From assembly GCA_003524435.1 (NCBI GenBank), contig DQHP01000103.1:1-57607 (forward strand): 57,607 nucleotides of DNA, written 5' to 3'. A program made the translations under genes and the position numbers. The notes below the pieces were generated by a model that saw nothing but the letters and a program-made list of their open reading frames with translations, ran no database searches and had not been told where the DNA came from. Within the stretch, counting starts at the first letter, position 1. The number at the start of each line of letters is the position of its first letter. The DNA is from Microbacterium sp. (GTDB taxonomy: Bacteria > Actinomycetota > Actinomycetes > Actinomycetales > Microbacteriaceae). This document shows, in pieces, positions 24,400-34,978 of this stretch.

Positions 24400-25604
24400 C
24401 CGAGCACCTCCAGGCCGGGTAGTTTCTTGCCCTCGAGGAACTCGAGGCTGGCGCCTCCACCCGTCGAGATGTGACCGAACTGGTCATCAGTGAATCCGAG
24501 CTGACGCACGGCTGCCGCAGAGTCGCCGCCACCGACAACACTGAGACCATCAACCTCGGTCAGTGCTTGCGCAACTGCCTTGGTTCCCGCAGCGAAGGCT
24601 TCGAACTCGAACACGCCCATCGGGCCGTTCCAGAACACAGTCTTCGAGCTGCGAATCGCCTCGGCGAATGCTTCAGCGGTCTCGGGCCCAATATCGAGTC
24701 CGATACCGGATGCACCGAATGCTGACTTTTCGATTGCGTCTGCCGCAGTGACTTCGTGCGCAGCATCCGCTCCAAACTTCTCTGCGACGACGACGTCCGT
24801 CGGCAACACGATCTCAACACCGCGCTCGGCGGCATCCTTGAGATAGCCACGAACGGTATCGAGCTGATCTTGCTCGAGCAGGCTCGCACCAACTGAATGA
24901 CCCTGCGCAGCGAGGAAGGTAAACAGCATCCCTCCGCCGACGAGAATACGATCAACGCGCGGGAGCAAGTGCGAAATAACACCCAGCTTGTCGCTGACCT
25001 TCGAACCACCGAGAACGACCGTGTAAGGACGCTCCGGCTTCTCTGTCAGGCGATCGAGTACATCGAGCTCTGTCGCGATCAAGAGTCCGGCCGCGGACGG
25101 CAGCAGTTCAGCGAGTTCGTAAACACTCGCCTGCTTGCGGTGCACTACGCCGAAACCATCGGAGACAAAAGCATCGCCGAGCTCAGCAAGCTCAGAGGCA
25201 AACGTCTTTCGGGCCGCGTCATCCTTCGAGGTCTCTCCCGCATTGAAACGCAGGTTCTCGAGGATGACGACTCCGCCATCTTCAAGAGACGCCACTGCGT
25301 CACGGGCAGATACGCCCACGGTGTCACGCGCAAACGCGACCGGCGAGCCGAGCAGCTCAGACAGGCGCTGAGCGACCGGCGCCAAGCTGTACTGCGGGTC
25401 CGGAGCGCCGTCAGGGCGCCCCAGGTGCGAGCACACGATCACGCGTGCGCCCGCATTGATGAGGGCGTTCAAGGTCGGCAACGAGGCACGTACACGGCCA
25501 TCGTCCGTTATGACGCCGTCCCGCAGGGGGACGTTCAGATCACAACGGACGATGACGCGCTTGCCCTCGAGCGAACCCAATGAGTCCAGGGTGCGCAGGG
25601 TCAT
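24390..25604 (-). CDS. pgk: Phosphoglycerate kinase
   Basis: Glycolytic ATP-forming step from 1,3-bisphosphoglycerate. The 404-residue protein opens with RVIVRCDLNVPLRDG, continues with SHLGRPDG, and ends with the nucleotide-binding GGGDSAAAVRQLG and STGGGASLEFLEGK. It begins seven bases after the gap stop and overlaps tpiA by ten bases at its end. Confidence 0.97.
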   Translation of the reverse strand: MTLRTLDSLGSLEGKRVIVRCDLNVPLRDGVITDDGRVRASLPTLNALINAGARVIVCSHLGRPDGAPDPQYSLAPVAQRLSELLGSPVAFARDTVGVSARDAVASLEDGGVVILENLRFNAGETSKDDAARKTFASELAELGDAFVSDGFGVVHRKQASVYELAELLPSAAGLLIATELDVLDRLTEKPERPYTVVLGGSKVSDKLGVISHLLPRVDRILVGGGMLFTFLAAQGHSVGASLLEQDQLDTVRGYLKDAAERGVEIVLPTDVVVAEKFGADAAHEVTAADAIEKSAFGASGIGLDIGPETAEAFAEAIRSSKTVFWNGPMGVFEFEAFAAGTKAVAQALTEVDGLSVVGGGDSAAAVRQLGFTDDQFGHISTGGGASLEFLEGKKLPGLEVLGWA

Positions 25605-25611
25605 AGTCGGT

Positions 25612-26622
<1,011 letters not shown>

Positions 26623-26700
26623 CAAGGTCTCTCCCTGTTTCTCATGCACGATGCGCAACATTTTCATGCATACACGACGCGCGGATTTTGGCTGAGATGG

Positions 26701-26734
26701 CGCGTCCCGACGAGCCAGGGCCCCTCGGGACGCG
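26701..26734 (-). terminator. Terminator hairpin between sodA and gap
   Basis: CGCGTCCCGA (26701-26710) pairs perfectly with TCGGGACGCG (26725-26734), and the loop itself contains GGGCCC. It lies just after the sodA stop, in the 118-base gap before gap. Confidence 0.65.
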
Positions 26735-26740
26735 ACCCGG

Positions 26741-27367
26741 TTACGAGAGTACCAGCAGGCCCTTCGTCTGGTTACGCGCGATTTCGAGACGCTGGGCGAC
26801 GTTCTCCCAGTTCGCGATGTTCCACGCGGCCTTGACGTAATCAGCCTTGACGTTCAGGTAATCGAGGTAGAACGCGTGCTCCCACATGTCGAGCTGGAAC
26901 AGCGGCACAGTTCCCATTGCCGTGTTCGAGTGCTGGTCAAACATCTGCTGGATGATCAGACGCTGTCCGATCGAGTCCCAGCTCAGCACTGCCCAGCCGG
27001 AGCCCTGGATGCCCATCGCAGCAGCAGTGAAGTGCGCCTGGAACTTCTCGAAGGAGCCGAAGAACTCGTTGATCGCTGCAGCGAGTTCGCCCTCAGGCTG
27101 TCCGCCGCCATTCGGGGAGAGGTTGGTCCAGAAAATCGAGTGGTTGACGTGACCGCCGAGGTTGAAGGCAAGGTCTTTCTCGAGCTTGTTGACGTTCGCG
27201 AGGTTGCCACTTTCGCGTGCTTCTGCCAGACCATCGAGCGCCGCGTTCGCGCCGGTCACATAAGCCTGGTGGTGCTTGTCATGGTGCAGTTCCATGATCT
27301 TGCCACTGATGTGCGGTTCCAGCGCCGCGAAGTCGTAGGGGAGGTCAGGGAGCGTGTAGATCGCCAT
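26741..27367 (-). CDS. sodA: Superoxide dismutase, Mn/Fe family
   Basis: Converts superoxide to peroxide and oxygen. The 208-residue protein begins YTLPDLPYDF, has metal ligands in ELHHDKHHQAYV and NHSIFW, and in the DMWEHAFYLDY motif that supplies the last Asp and His ligands. The upstream in-frame extension (to 27436) was rejected because the family start MAIYTLP is at 27367. GGAAG precedes the ATG. A TAAGAT on the same strand about 90 bases upstream could be its -10. Metal type cannot be fixed by reading. Confidence 0.95.
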   Translation of the reverse strand: MAIYTLPDLPYDFAALEPHISGKIMELHHDKHHQAYVTGANAALDGLAEARESGNLANVNKLEKDLAFNLGGHVNHSIFWTNLSPNGGGQPEGELAAAINEFFGSFEKFQAHFTAAAMGIQGSGWAVLSWDSIGQRLIIQQMFDQHSNTAMGTVPLFQLDMWEHAFYLDYLNVKADYVKAAWNIANWENVAQRLEIARNQTKGLLVLS

Positions 27368-27505
27368 ATCGGTTTTCTTCCAATCCGCGCCGCGCCGCGG
27401 CGCTTGTCGGCCGTCTCCACCGCCCAAATGCGGCAAGGAGCGGACACCTTCATCTTACTGACGACAACACGCGCCCGGCGAAGATACTTCCCGAATTGCT
27501 GAAAG

Positions 27506-28483
27506 CTATGCGTCCAAGCCTGCAGGGACGGCAGCCTCGGTACCGGAGATGCCCTCCTGCTGCGCGCGTTTGTCGGCCATCGCCAGCAGACGGCGGATGC
27601 GGCCCGCGACAGCATCCTTCGTGAGCGGCGGATCGGCATGGTGGCCGAGCTCATCAAGGCTCGCGTCACGGTGTGCGAGGCGCAGTTCACCGGCAAGCTT
27701 CAGATGGTCGGGCACGTCGTCCGCCAGGATCTCCAAGGCACGTTCGACGCGCGCACATGCGGCCACTGCCGCCTGCGCAGACCGACGCAGGTTCGCATCG
27801 TCGAAGTTCACGAGACGGTTAACGCCCGCGCGCACCTCACGACGCTGGCGCATCTCTTCCCACGTCGCAGCCGTCTTCTTCGCACCGATCTGGCTGAGCA
27901 AGGAGCGAATAGCTTCGCCCTCACGCACGACAACGCGCGGCATCCCGCGCACCTCGCGAGCCTTCGCTGCGACGCCGAGACGGTGTGCCGCGCCGACGAG
28001 AGCCATTGCGGCCTCGGAGGTCGGGCAAGAAACTTCCAGCATCGCCGATCGGCCAGGCTCAGAAAGCGATCCTGCAGCCAGGAAAGCGCCGCGCCACAGA
28101 CCGGCGATCTCCTCACGAGATCCGGTCGTGAGACGGTTCGGCAGGCCGCGAACAGGGCGACGCCGCTGATCGAGCAGCCCTGTTTGACGCGCAAGGGTCT
28201 CCCCCGCCGAAATCACGCGGACCGCATAGCGAGCACCATCATGGGCGCTGGCAGATTGCACCTGGGCGATCTCCGGACGCACGCCATAAATCTCGGCGAG
28301 ATCGCGAGCAACGCGACGCGCCAGCAGGTCGGCATCTACCTCAGCCTCGACGGCAACTCGACCAGCGATCGAGTGCAATCCACCAGCGAACCGAAGGATG
28401 GCGGTGACTTCCGCGACGCGCACCGTTGGAGGTGCATTGCGGATGCTGACGAGTTCAGCTTTGACGTCGGTGGTAAGTGCCAC
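27506..28483 (-). CDS. whiA: DNA-binding regulator WhiA
   Basis: Conserved Gram-positive regulator of cell division and, in Streptomyces, of sporulation. The 325-residue protein has the LAGLIDADG-like N-terminal fold (WRGAFLAAGSLSEP, LEVSC, AAMALVGAAHRLGV) and a C-terminal HTH region (ASLDELGHHADPPLTKDAVAGRIRRLL). GTG start with AAGGAG. It follows rapZ as in other actinobacteria, but yvcK, which usually lies between them, is absent. Confidence 0.95.
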   Translation of the reverse strand: MALTTDVKAELVSIRNAPPTVRVAEVTAILRFAGGLHSIAGRVAVEAEVDADLLARRVARDLAEIYGVRPEIAQVQSASAHDGARYAVRVISAGETLARQTGLLDQRRRPVRGLPNRLTTGSREEIAGLWRGAFLAAGSLSEPGRSAMLEVSCPTSEAAMALVGAAHRLGVAAKAREVRGMPRVVVREGEAIRSLLSQIGAKKTAATWEEMRQRREVRAGVNRLVNFDDANLRRSAQAAVAACARVERALEILADDVPDHLKLAGELRLAHRDASLDELGHHADPPLTKDAVAGRIRRLLAMADKRAQQEGISGTEAAVPAGLDA

Positions 28484-28552
28484 GAAACTCCTTGAAAACT
28501 TCGTGCGTCGGATCGCGACGCAAAGGAACAGCTTACCGGGCGCGACACACTC

Positions 28553-29425
28553 CTATTCTCGGCCGAGGTCGCGATGGCGCACGCTAATCGCTACCCCGGG
28601 GATCTCTGAGAGTCGTTTTTTAAGTTCCTCCGCCATCGCCACTGAGCGGTGCTTACCACCTGTGCAGCCGATTGCGACCGTCGAGTGGCCTTTGTTCTCG
28701 CGCTGATACCCGGCGAGAACGGGCTCAAGGGCGACGGCATACGCCTCTAAGAATTCGGCGGCGCCTTCCTGGGCGAGCACGAAATCACGCACAGCTTCAT
28801 CCTGTCCGGTCAACCCACGCAAATCTTCGTTCCAGAACGGATTAGGGAGAAACCGCATGTCGGCCACAAGGTCGACGTCTGTGGGCAGACCGTACTTGAA
28901 TCCGAAGCTCAGGATGGTCAGTCGGTGCCTCGCGGCGCCCTCTTCTGAAAACGTCTCCGACACTTGTGTCGCCAGCTGGTGAATATTCAGCGATGACGTG
29001 TCGATGACAATATCGGCCGCTTCCCGAACGAGCGTCAACCGCGAGCGCTCAAGTCGGATGCCATCAAGCAGGGTGCCGTCTTCTTGCAATGGATGCGGCC
29101 GGCGTACGGCCTCGAAACGACGCACGAGCACATCGTCAGAAGCATCAAGAAAAACAACCCGGACGCTACCACGTGAACGAAGCGCGCGTGCCACTTCAGG
29201 AAAGTCGTTGAACAGATTTCGGCCACGAACATCGACGACTGCAGCGACCTTAGGAAGAGCACCTCCACCGATACCGGTGAGGTCTAAAAGCGGCCGCAGC
29301 ATCTGCGGCGGCAAGTTGTCTACGACATACCAATCGAGATCCTCAAGCGCATTCGCGACGGTCGATCGTCCGGCACCGGACATGCCGGTGACGATGAGGA
29401 ACTCGTTCTTCTCCTCGTCGTTCAT
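28553..29425 (-). CDS. rapZ: RapZ/YvcJ-family nucleotide-binding protein
   Basis: P-loop protein of 290 residues; relatives bind GTP, ATP or, in E. coli, a regulatory RNA and RNase E. Walker A is GMSGAGRSTVANAL at about 14-27, a Walker B-like VAAVVDVRGR follows near 61-70, and the C-terminal domain carries the conserved SFGFKYG, FLPNPFW and IGCTGGKHRSVAMAE motifs. RNA binding in actinobacteria is not established. It lies between uvrC and whiA. Confidence 0.93.
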   Translation of the reverse strand: MNDEEKNEFLIVTGMSGAGRSTVANALEDLDWYVVDNLPPQMLRPLLDLTGIGGGALPKVAAVVDVRGRNLFNDFPEVARALRSRGSVRVVFLDASDDVLVRRFEAVRRPHPLQEDGTLLDGIRLERSRLTLVREAADIVIDTSSLNIHQLATQVSETFSEEGAARHRLTILSFGFKYGLPTDVDLVADMRFLPNPFWNEDLRGLTGQDEAVRDFVLAQEGAAEFLEAYAVALEPVLAGYQRENKGHSTVAIGCTGGKHRSVAMAEELKKRLSEIPGVAISVRHRDLGRE

Positions 29426-29454
29426 CGGTACTTCCTCTCCCTGTGGAGTCCAGC

Positions 29455-31368
29455 CTATCGACTCGCCAGGTGACTGTGGATACTCAACGCCAGTGCGGGT
29501 CCTATGCCCTGCACTTCCTGTATCTGTTCTGCACCCGCCCCACGCAGCGCGGAGACCGAACCGAAGTGTTTCAGAAGTGCTTTGATCCGCGAGGAGCCCA
29601 GGCCTGGCACCTCTTCGAGAACAGTAGAAATATCGCGTTTACGACGTTTGCGCTGGTGGATGATGGCGAAACGGTGTGCCTCGTCACGCAGTCGCTGCAG
29701 CAAATACAACGCCTCACTGGTGCGCGGAAAGATGACGGGGTAGTCCTCCCCCGGCAGCCAGACTTCTTCGAGGCGTTTCGCGATTCCGCACAGGCCGATT
29801 TCGGCGTGGCCAGCAGCGCGTAGCGCACGAGCGGCTGCTTCGACCTGGGGCTTGCCGCCGTCGACGAGCAACAGCTGCGGCGGATAAGAAAAGCGCGGCT
29901 TCTTCCGCGTCGTGATCACGTCGCCGTCAGCGAGCGCGCCGTCGCTCGTCGCTAACACCTCGACTTCGGATGCCTCAGCTTCTTCTGGTTGATCGAGATA
30001 AGCCAGACGACGCATCAGGACCTGATACATCGAGTCGGTGTCGTCCGTTGTTTCAGCGATATTGAACGAGCGGTACTGATCTTTGCGCGGAAGCCCATCC
30101 TCGAACACGACCATCGACGCGACCACGTTCGTGCCGCCGAGGTGTGAGATGTCGAAACATTCGATCCGCAGTGGTGCTGTTTCCAGGCCCAGCGCTTCTT
30201 GCAAGTCGGTAAGAGCCTGCGTGCGCGCCACATAATCGGTCGTGCGACGGGTCTTGTGTCGGATGAGCGCCTGCTGCGCATTGAGAGTTGCGTTGCGCAT
30301 CAGTTCGGCACGCTGTCCTCGTTGAGCGACGGCAAGCTCGACCTTCTTGCCCCGGCGTTCGCGGAGCCATTGCTCGAGTTCGGAGGCATCGTCAGGCAAC
30401 CACGGCACGATGATGCGCCGGGGCACGTCAACGCCCTCGCCATACGCACGTTGCAGCACCTGGTCTACGAGTTCGGAGCCAGAGATATCAATCTCTTTCT
30501 CGATCGTCGTCGCTCGCACTCCTCGCACGCGTCCGCCTCGAATCACAAACTGCTGCACGGTCGCAGCAAGTTCATCTTCGGCGACACCGAAAAGGTCGGC
30601 ATCCTCGTCAGCGGGCAACACCAGGGAGCTCTTGCCGAGCACCGCTTCAATCGAGGCGAGCTTGTCACGATATTTCGCGGCGGCCTCGTAATCCATCGCG
30701 GCTGAGGCGGACAGCATCCGCTTCGTAAGATCCTTTTTGAATCTTTCATCGCTGCCCGCCATGAACGCAACGAAATCGTCGACCATCGCACGGTGCTCTT
30801 CTATCGTCACAGTCATCGAGCACGGGCCACCGCATTTGCCGATTTGGCCAGGAAAGCACGGCCGCCCCGTCGCCATCGCACGCTTATAACTGGCATCGCT
30901 ACAGGTGCGGATCGGGAACGCTTTGACCATCAGGTCAATGGTCTCGTGCACCGCCCAGACCTTTGGATACGGCCCGAAGTAGCGTGCGCGGGGAATCTTG
31001 CGATTTCGCGTCACCAGCACTCGAGGCGCCTCGTCGCCCAGAGTGACTGCCATGAACGGATACGACTTGTCGTCTTTGTATCGGACGTTGAACGGTGGAT
31101 CGAACTCTTTGATCCACATGTACTCCAACTGCAGGGAATCTACGTCCGTCGGTACGACTGTCCATTCCACCGAAGACGCAGTAGTGACCATCCGACGCGT
31201 ACGTTCGTGGAGCGTGCGCAGTGGCGCGAAATAGTTGGACAGCCGCTGTCGCAGATTCTTTGCTTTGCCGACATAGAGCACGCGTCCCTCAGCGTCCCGG
31301 AATCGGTACACCCCCGGGTCAGTCGGGATCTCGCCCTGTGCCGGCTTGTATGGCAGTACGTCGGCCAT
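29455..31368 (-). CDS. uvrC: Excinuclease ABC subunit C
   Basis: Dual-incision nuclease of nucleotide excision repair. The 637-residue protein has the GIY-YIG domain at the start (DPGVYRFRDAEGRVLYVGKAKNL in two parts), a UVR domain around residue 205 (MDYEAAAKYRDKLASIEAVL), the RNase H-like second nuclease domain (IECFDISHLGG, LLLVDGGKPQ) and a C-terminal helix-hairpin-helix pair (VPGLGSSRIKALLKHFGS). Its start overlaps the uvrA stop by one base. Confidence 0.97.
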   Translation of the reverse strand: MADVLPYKPAQGEIPTDPGVYRFRDAEGRVLYVGKAKNLRQRLSNYFAPLRTLHERTRRMVTTASSVEWTVVPTDVDSLQLEYMWIKEFDPPFNVRYKDDKSYPFMAVTLGDEAPRVLVTRNRKIPRARYFGPYPKVWAVHETIDLMVKAFPIRTCSDASYKRAMATGRPCFPGQIGKCGGPCSMTVTIEEHRAMVDDFVAFMAGSDERFKKDLTKRMLSASAAMDYEAAAKYRDKLASIEAVLGKSSLVLPADEDADLFGVAEDELAATVQQFVIRGGRVRGVRATTIEKEIDISGSELVDQVLQRAYGEGVDVPRRIIVPWLPDDASELEQWLRERRGKKVELAVAQRGQRAELMRNATLNAQQALIRHKTRRTTDYVARTQALTDLQEALGLETAPLRIECFDISHLGGTNVVASMVVFEDGLPRKDQYRSFNIAETTDDTDSMYQVLMRRLAYLDQPEEAEASEVEVLATSDGALADGDVITTRKKPRFSYPPQLLLVDGGKPQVEAAARALRAAGHAEIGLCGIAKRLEEVWLPGEDYPVIFPRTSEALYLLQRLRDEAHRFAIIHQRKRRKRDISTVLEEVPGLGSSRIKALLKHFGSVSALRGAGAEQIQEVQGIGPALALSIHSHLASR

Positions 31369-34256
31369 CAGCCGGCCTTCCGCGCACCGCGTCCCTGGCC
31401 GAGGATCTCACCGAGGAAAAGGCCGGTGTGGCTCCCCTCTGCGCGCGCGATCTGCTCCGGAGTGCCGGTGGCGATGATCTGCCCACCACCGGAGCCACCT
31501 TCGGGGCCCAGGTCGATCACCCAATCTGCCGATTTGATGACATCGAGGTTGTGCTCGATGACGATCACAGTGTTGCCTTTGTCTACGAGGCCGTTAAGAA
31601 CTTCAAGGAGCTTGCGTACGTCTTCGAAGTGCAATCCGGTGGTCGGCTCGTCGAGCACGTAAATGCTGCGGCCATTACTGCGGCGCTGCAGCTCTGTGGC
31701 GAGCTTGACGCGCTGCGCTTCGCCCCCGGAGAGAGTTGTCGCTGACTGACCGAGACGTACATAGCCGAGGCCAACCTCGACGAGCGTCCGCATGTAGCGG
31801 TGAATCGCCTGGATCGGCTCGAAGAAGTCAGCGGCCTCTTCGATGGGCATCTCGAGAACCTCGGCGATGTTCTTGCCCTTGTAGTGCACAGCGAGGGTGT
31901 CACGGTTGTACCGCTTGCCGTGGCAGACCTCGCAGTCGACGTATACGTCCGGCAGGAAGTTCATCTCGATCTTGATCGTGCCGTCACCAGAACATGCTTC
32001 GCAGCGCCCACCCTTGACGTTGAAGCTGAATCTACCCGGCAAATAGCCGCGCACCTTCGCTTCAGGGGTTTCGCTGAACAAGGTGCGGATGCGGTCGAAC
32101 ACACCGGTGTAAGTCGCCGGGTTCGACCGCGGAGTGCGGCCGATCGGGGCTTGGTCGACATGCACAACCTTGTCGAGGTTGTCGAGTCCGGTCACACGGG
32201 TGTGCTTGCCCGCAAGAGTGCGGGCTCCGTTGAGCTTGGAGGCGAGCACCTTGTAGAGAATGTCATTGACGAGCGATGATTTACCCGAGCCGCTCACACC
32301 CGTCACCGCGGTGAATACTCCGAGAGGGAAATCGGCTGTCACGTTCTGCAGGTTGTTGGCGCGCGCGCCGACAACGCTCAGCATCCGCTTCTTATCGATC
32401 TTGCGGCGCTTCTTCGGCATCGGAATCTCGCGGCGACCAGCCAGGTAGTCAGCGGTCATCGATTCGCTCTCACTGAGCAGCGCCGAGTATGGACCGGAGT
32501 GCACAACGCCTCCGCCGTTCACACCGGCACCCGGGCCGATGTCGACAACCCAGTCGGCAGCCTCAATCGTCTCTTCGTCGTGCTCGACGACGATAAGGGT
32601 GTTGCCGAGATCGCGCAGTGTCTGCAGCGTCTCGATGAGGCGACGGTTATCGCGCTGGTGTAGCCCGATCGAGGGCTCATCGAGCACGTAGAGCACTCCG
32701 GTCAGCCCAGAGCCGATCTGCGTCGCCAAGCGGATACGTTGGGCCTCGCCACCCGACAGCGACCCCGCTGCACGGCTGAGGTTCAGATAGTTGAGGCCCA
32801 CTTGCAGGAGGAAATCGAGCCGCAACCGGATCTCGCGCAACACCTGTGCCGCGATCTTCGCTTCACGCTCTGTCAGAGTCAGCGTGCTCATAAACGCACT
32901 GGCCTCGGCGAGGCTGAGGTGAGATACCTCAGCGATCGAGTGTCCGTGGACCTTGACGGCGAGTACTTCGGGCTTGAGCCGGTTTCCGTCGCACGTCGGG
33001 CAGGGCACCTCGCGGAGGTACTCGCCCCAGCGCGCGCGCTGGTTGTCGCTCTCTGCCTGTGCGTACTGCCGTTCGATGTAGGGAACTACTCCCTCGAAGC
33101 CCGACGCGTAGCGCATCTCGCGGCCGTAACGGTTCTTCCATTTCACAGTGACTTTGTAATTGTCACCGCGCAGAATGGCGTCTTGCACGTCAACGCGCAA
33201 ATCCTTCCACGGGGTGTCCAGGTCAAAGTTCAAATCGCGTGCAAGACCCTCGAGAAGCCGCTCGTAGTACTGGAACAGCCCCTTGCCCTGAGTCGTCCAC
33301 GGAATGATGGCGCCCTCGCGGATGGATTGGTCTTCGTCGCCGAGCATGAGATCGACGTCAACCGACATGCGTGTGCCAAGACCCGAACATGTGGGGCATG
33401 CACCGAACGGGGCGTTGAACGAGAACGTGCGCGGTTCGATTTCGGTCAGCGTGATGGCATGTCCGTTGGGGCAAGCCAGCTTCTCAGAGTAGGACTGCCA
33501 TGCCTCCTCGCCCTCTTCGTCGACGAAGTTAACCTGCACGACGCCACCGGCAAGACCGAGCGCGGTCTCAACCGAGTCAGTGACTCGCCCGAGAATGTCA
33601 TCAGATGCCACGAGGCGGTCGACCACGACGGCAATGTCGTGCTTGTAACTCTTTTTCAGCTTCGGCGGCTCGGCGAGCTGAATAAGCTCACCGTCAACGA
33701 TCGCGCGGGCATACCCCTTCGCCCCTAACTCGCGGAACAGATCGACGAACTCGCCCTTCTTCTGCGAGACGATCGGTGCCACGATCTGGTAGCGAGTGCG
33801 CTCTTCCAATTCCATGAGTTGATCGGCGATCTGCTGGACAGTCTGTCGCTGGATCTTCTCGCCACACTCGGGACAGTGCGGCGTACCAACGCGAGCCCAA
33901 AGCAGACGCATGTAGTCATAGATTTCGGTGATCGTGCCCACCGTTGAGCGCGGGTTACGGTTCGTCGATTTCTGGTCGATCGACACCGCCGGGCTCAGCC
34001 CCTCGATGAAGTCGACGTCCGGACGATCGACCTGGCCAAGGAACTGCCGCGCGTACGCGCTGAGAGATTCAACGTAGCGACGTTGTCCTTCAGCAAAAAT
34101 CGTGTCGAACGCGAGGCTGGACTTACCCGAGCCAGATAGCCCGGTAAACACGACGAGCGAGTCACGAGGGATGTCGATGTCGACGTTCTTGAGGTTGTGT
34201 ACGCGGGCACCGCGAACACTGAGCTTTCCTGGGGTAACTACGGGAACAATGGGCAC
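31368..34256 (-). CDS. uvrA: Excinuclease ABC subunit A
   Basis: Damage-sensing ATPase of nucleotide excision repair. The 962-residue protein has two ABC modules, with Walker A motifs GLSGSGKS (39-46) and GVSGSGKS in the second half, two signature motifs (SLSGGEAQRIRLA and TLSGGEAQRVKLA) and zinc-finger cysteines (CPECG, CPTC, CEAC, CEVC). GTG start; TAGACT ends six bases before it, so the message is probably leaderless. No actinobacterial LexA box was seen upstream. Confidence 0.97.
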   Translation of the reverse strand: MPIVPVVTPGKLSVRGARVHNLKNVDIDIPRDSLVVFTGLSGSGKSSLAFDTIFAEGQRRYVESLSAYARQFLGQVDRPDVDFIEGLSPAVSIDQKSTNRNPRSTVGTITEIYDYMRLLWARVGTPHCPECGEKIQRQTVQQIADQLMELEERTRYQIVAPIVSQKKGEFVDLFRELGAKGYARAIVDGELIQLAEPPKLKKSYKHDIAVVVDRLVASDDILGRVTDSVETALGLAGGVVQVNFVDEEGEEAWQSYSEKLACPNGHAITLTEIEPRTFSFNAPFGACPTCSGLGTRMSVDVDLMLGDEDQSIREGAIIPWTTQGKGLFQYYERLLEGLARDLNFDLDTPWKDLRVDVQDAILRGDNYKVTVKWKNRYGREMRYASGFEGVVPYIERQYAQAESDNQRARWGEYLREVPCPTCDGNRLKPEVLAVKVHGHSIAEVSHLSLAEASAFMSTLTLTEREAKIAAQVLREIRLRLDFLLQVGLNYLNLSRAAGSLSGGEAQRIRLATQIGSGLTGVLYVLDEPSIGLHQRDNRRLIETLQTLRDLGNTLIVVEHDEETIEAADWVVDIGPGAGVNGGGVVHSGPYSALLSESESMTADYLAGRREIPMPKKRRKIDKKRMLSVVGARANNLQNVTADFPLGVFTAVTGVSGSGKSSLVNDILYKVLASKLNGARTLAGKHTRVTGLDNLDKVVHVDQAPIGRTPRSNPATYTGVFDRIRTLFSETPEAKVRGYLPGRFSFNVKGGRCEACSGDGTIKIEMNFLPDVYVDCEVCHGKRYNRDTLAVHYKGKNIAEVLEMPIEEAADFFEPIQAIHRYMRTLVEVGLGYVRLGQSATTLSGGEAQRVKLATELQRRSNGRSIYVLDEPTTGLHFEDVRKLLEVLNGLVDKGNTVIVIEHNLDVIKSADWVIDLGPEGGSGGGQIIATGTPEQIARAEGSHTGLFLGEILGQGRGARKAG

Positions 34257-34363
34257 CGCACAAGTCTACGAGGGGCCACAGACACTGGCTCCGTGCGAGC
34301 ACTCAGGATGCGCTCTGTCACAGGCGCACGGGCGCACCGGCCAGCATCCGATAGCGTGAGCAA

Positions 34364-34540
34364 GTGATGAACGACGCCGGTACTGCCCGGCCACTGATAC
34401 TGCTGGTCGATGATGACGAAGACATTCGTAGCGGCCTCGCCCCTTTCCTTGAGCGCAGCGGCTTCGAAGTCGTTCAGGCTGGTGATGGTCAAGCCGCACT
34501 CGACTTTCTCGAAGCCGCCGGAACCGCGAGGCCCGACTTT
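34364..34540 (+). pseudogene. Response regulator receiver domain, truncated
   Basis: The first 59 or so codons encode a receiver domain start: ILLVDDDEDIRSGLAPFL with the acidic cluster, then GFEVVQAGDGQAALDFLEAA and RPD, where the phospho-acceptor strand (typically DLVVLD) should follow. Instead the reading frame continues into the antisense of another gene, so the phospho-Asp, the rest of the receiver and any output domain are gone. TAGCGT ends six bases before the GTG, so a promoter may remain. Junction near 34537-34541. Confidence 0.6.
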
Positions 34541-34923
34541 GCGACGACATCATCTTCCGAAGGAAGCTCTACCGACTCCACGTCGTGCGAGACATCGTCG
34601 CCATCGCGCACTCTCAGCGGACGATCGCGCCATGCACGAAGCAGAGCCCGTGCGAGCACGATTGCGAAGAAGACGAGGATCGCGATGCCGAGCAAGACAA
34701 GCACAATGCTGATGATCGTCGTCGCAGTGGCATTGGCGGGCTCAGGGGCCTGCTGGGGACCAGGAACGCCCGTCGGAGGCGGGGGCTCGGTCAGAGTGTT
34801 ATTCGGGGACGACACCTCAACAGGATCAATCTTCGGGGTGCCTTGCACGGATGCCGCAAACATCACGATCACGAATAATCCCACAAGAGTGACCAGTGTC
34901 GTCACGCGTTTCATACGTCGCAC
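34489..34923 (-). pseudogene. Membrane protein remnant (possibly DUF4129-like), 3' end replaced
   Basis: A 144-codon frame with a signal-like first membrane segment, a proline-rich stretch (EPPPPTGVPGPQQAPEP), a second membrane segment and a basic patch followed by acidic residues (RAWRDRPLRVRDGDDV). This order resembles the front part of DUF4129-type membrane proteins, which continue with a cytoplasmic domain missing here. The last 14 or so residues are read from the antisense of the response regulator fragment, which indicates that both genes lost their 3' ends at one junction. It could still be translated. The DUF4129 link is tentative. The start may be the ATG at 34914. Confidence 0.45.
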
Positions 34924-34978
34924 CGCAAGAGGTTCCAGAGCGGCGACGACATGCCATCAGCTTATGTCGCGACGACGG

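Noticed and set aside
32739..33728. Long open frame (329 codons) on the plus strand over uvrA
   Set aside because: Antisense shadow; the uvrA frame is intact and conserved.
34257..34363. LexA/SOS box upstream of uvrA (also looked for before uvrB)
   Set aside because: No GAAC-N4-GTTC-type palindrome was seen in either region; only -10-like hexamers.
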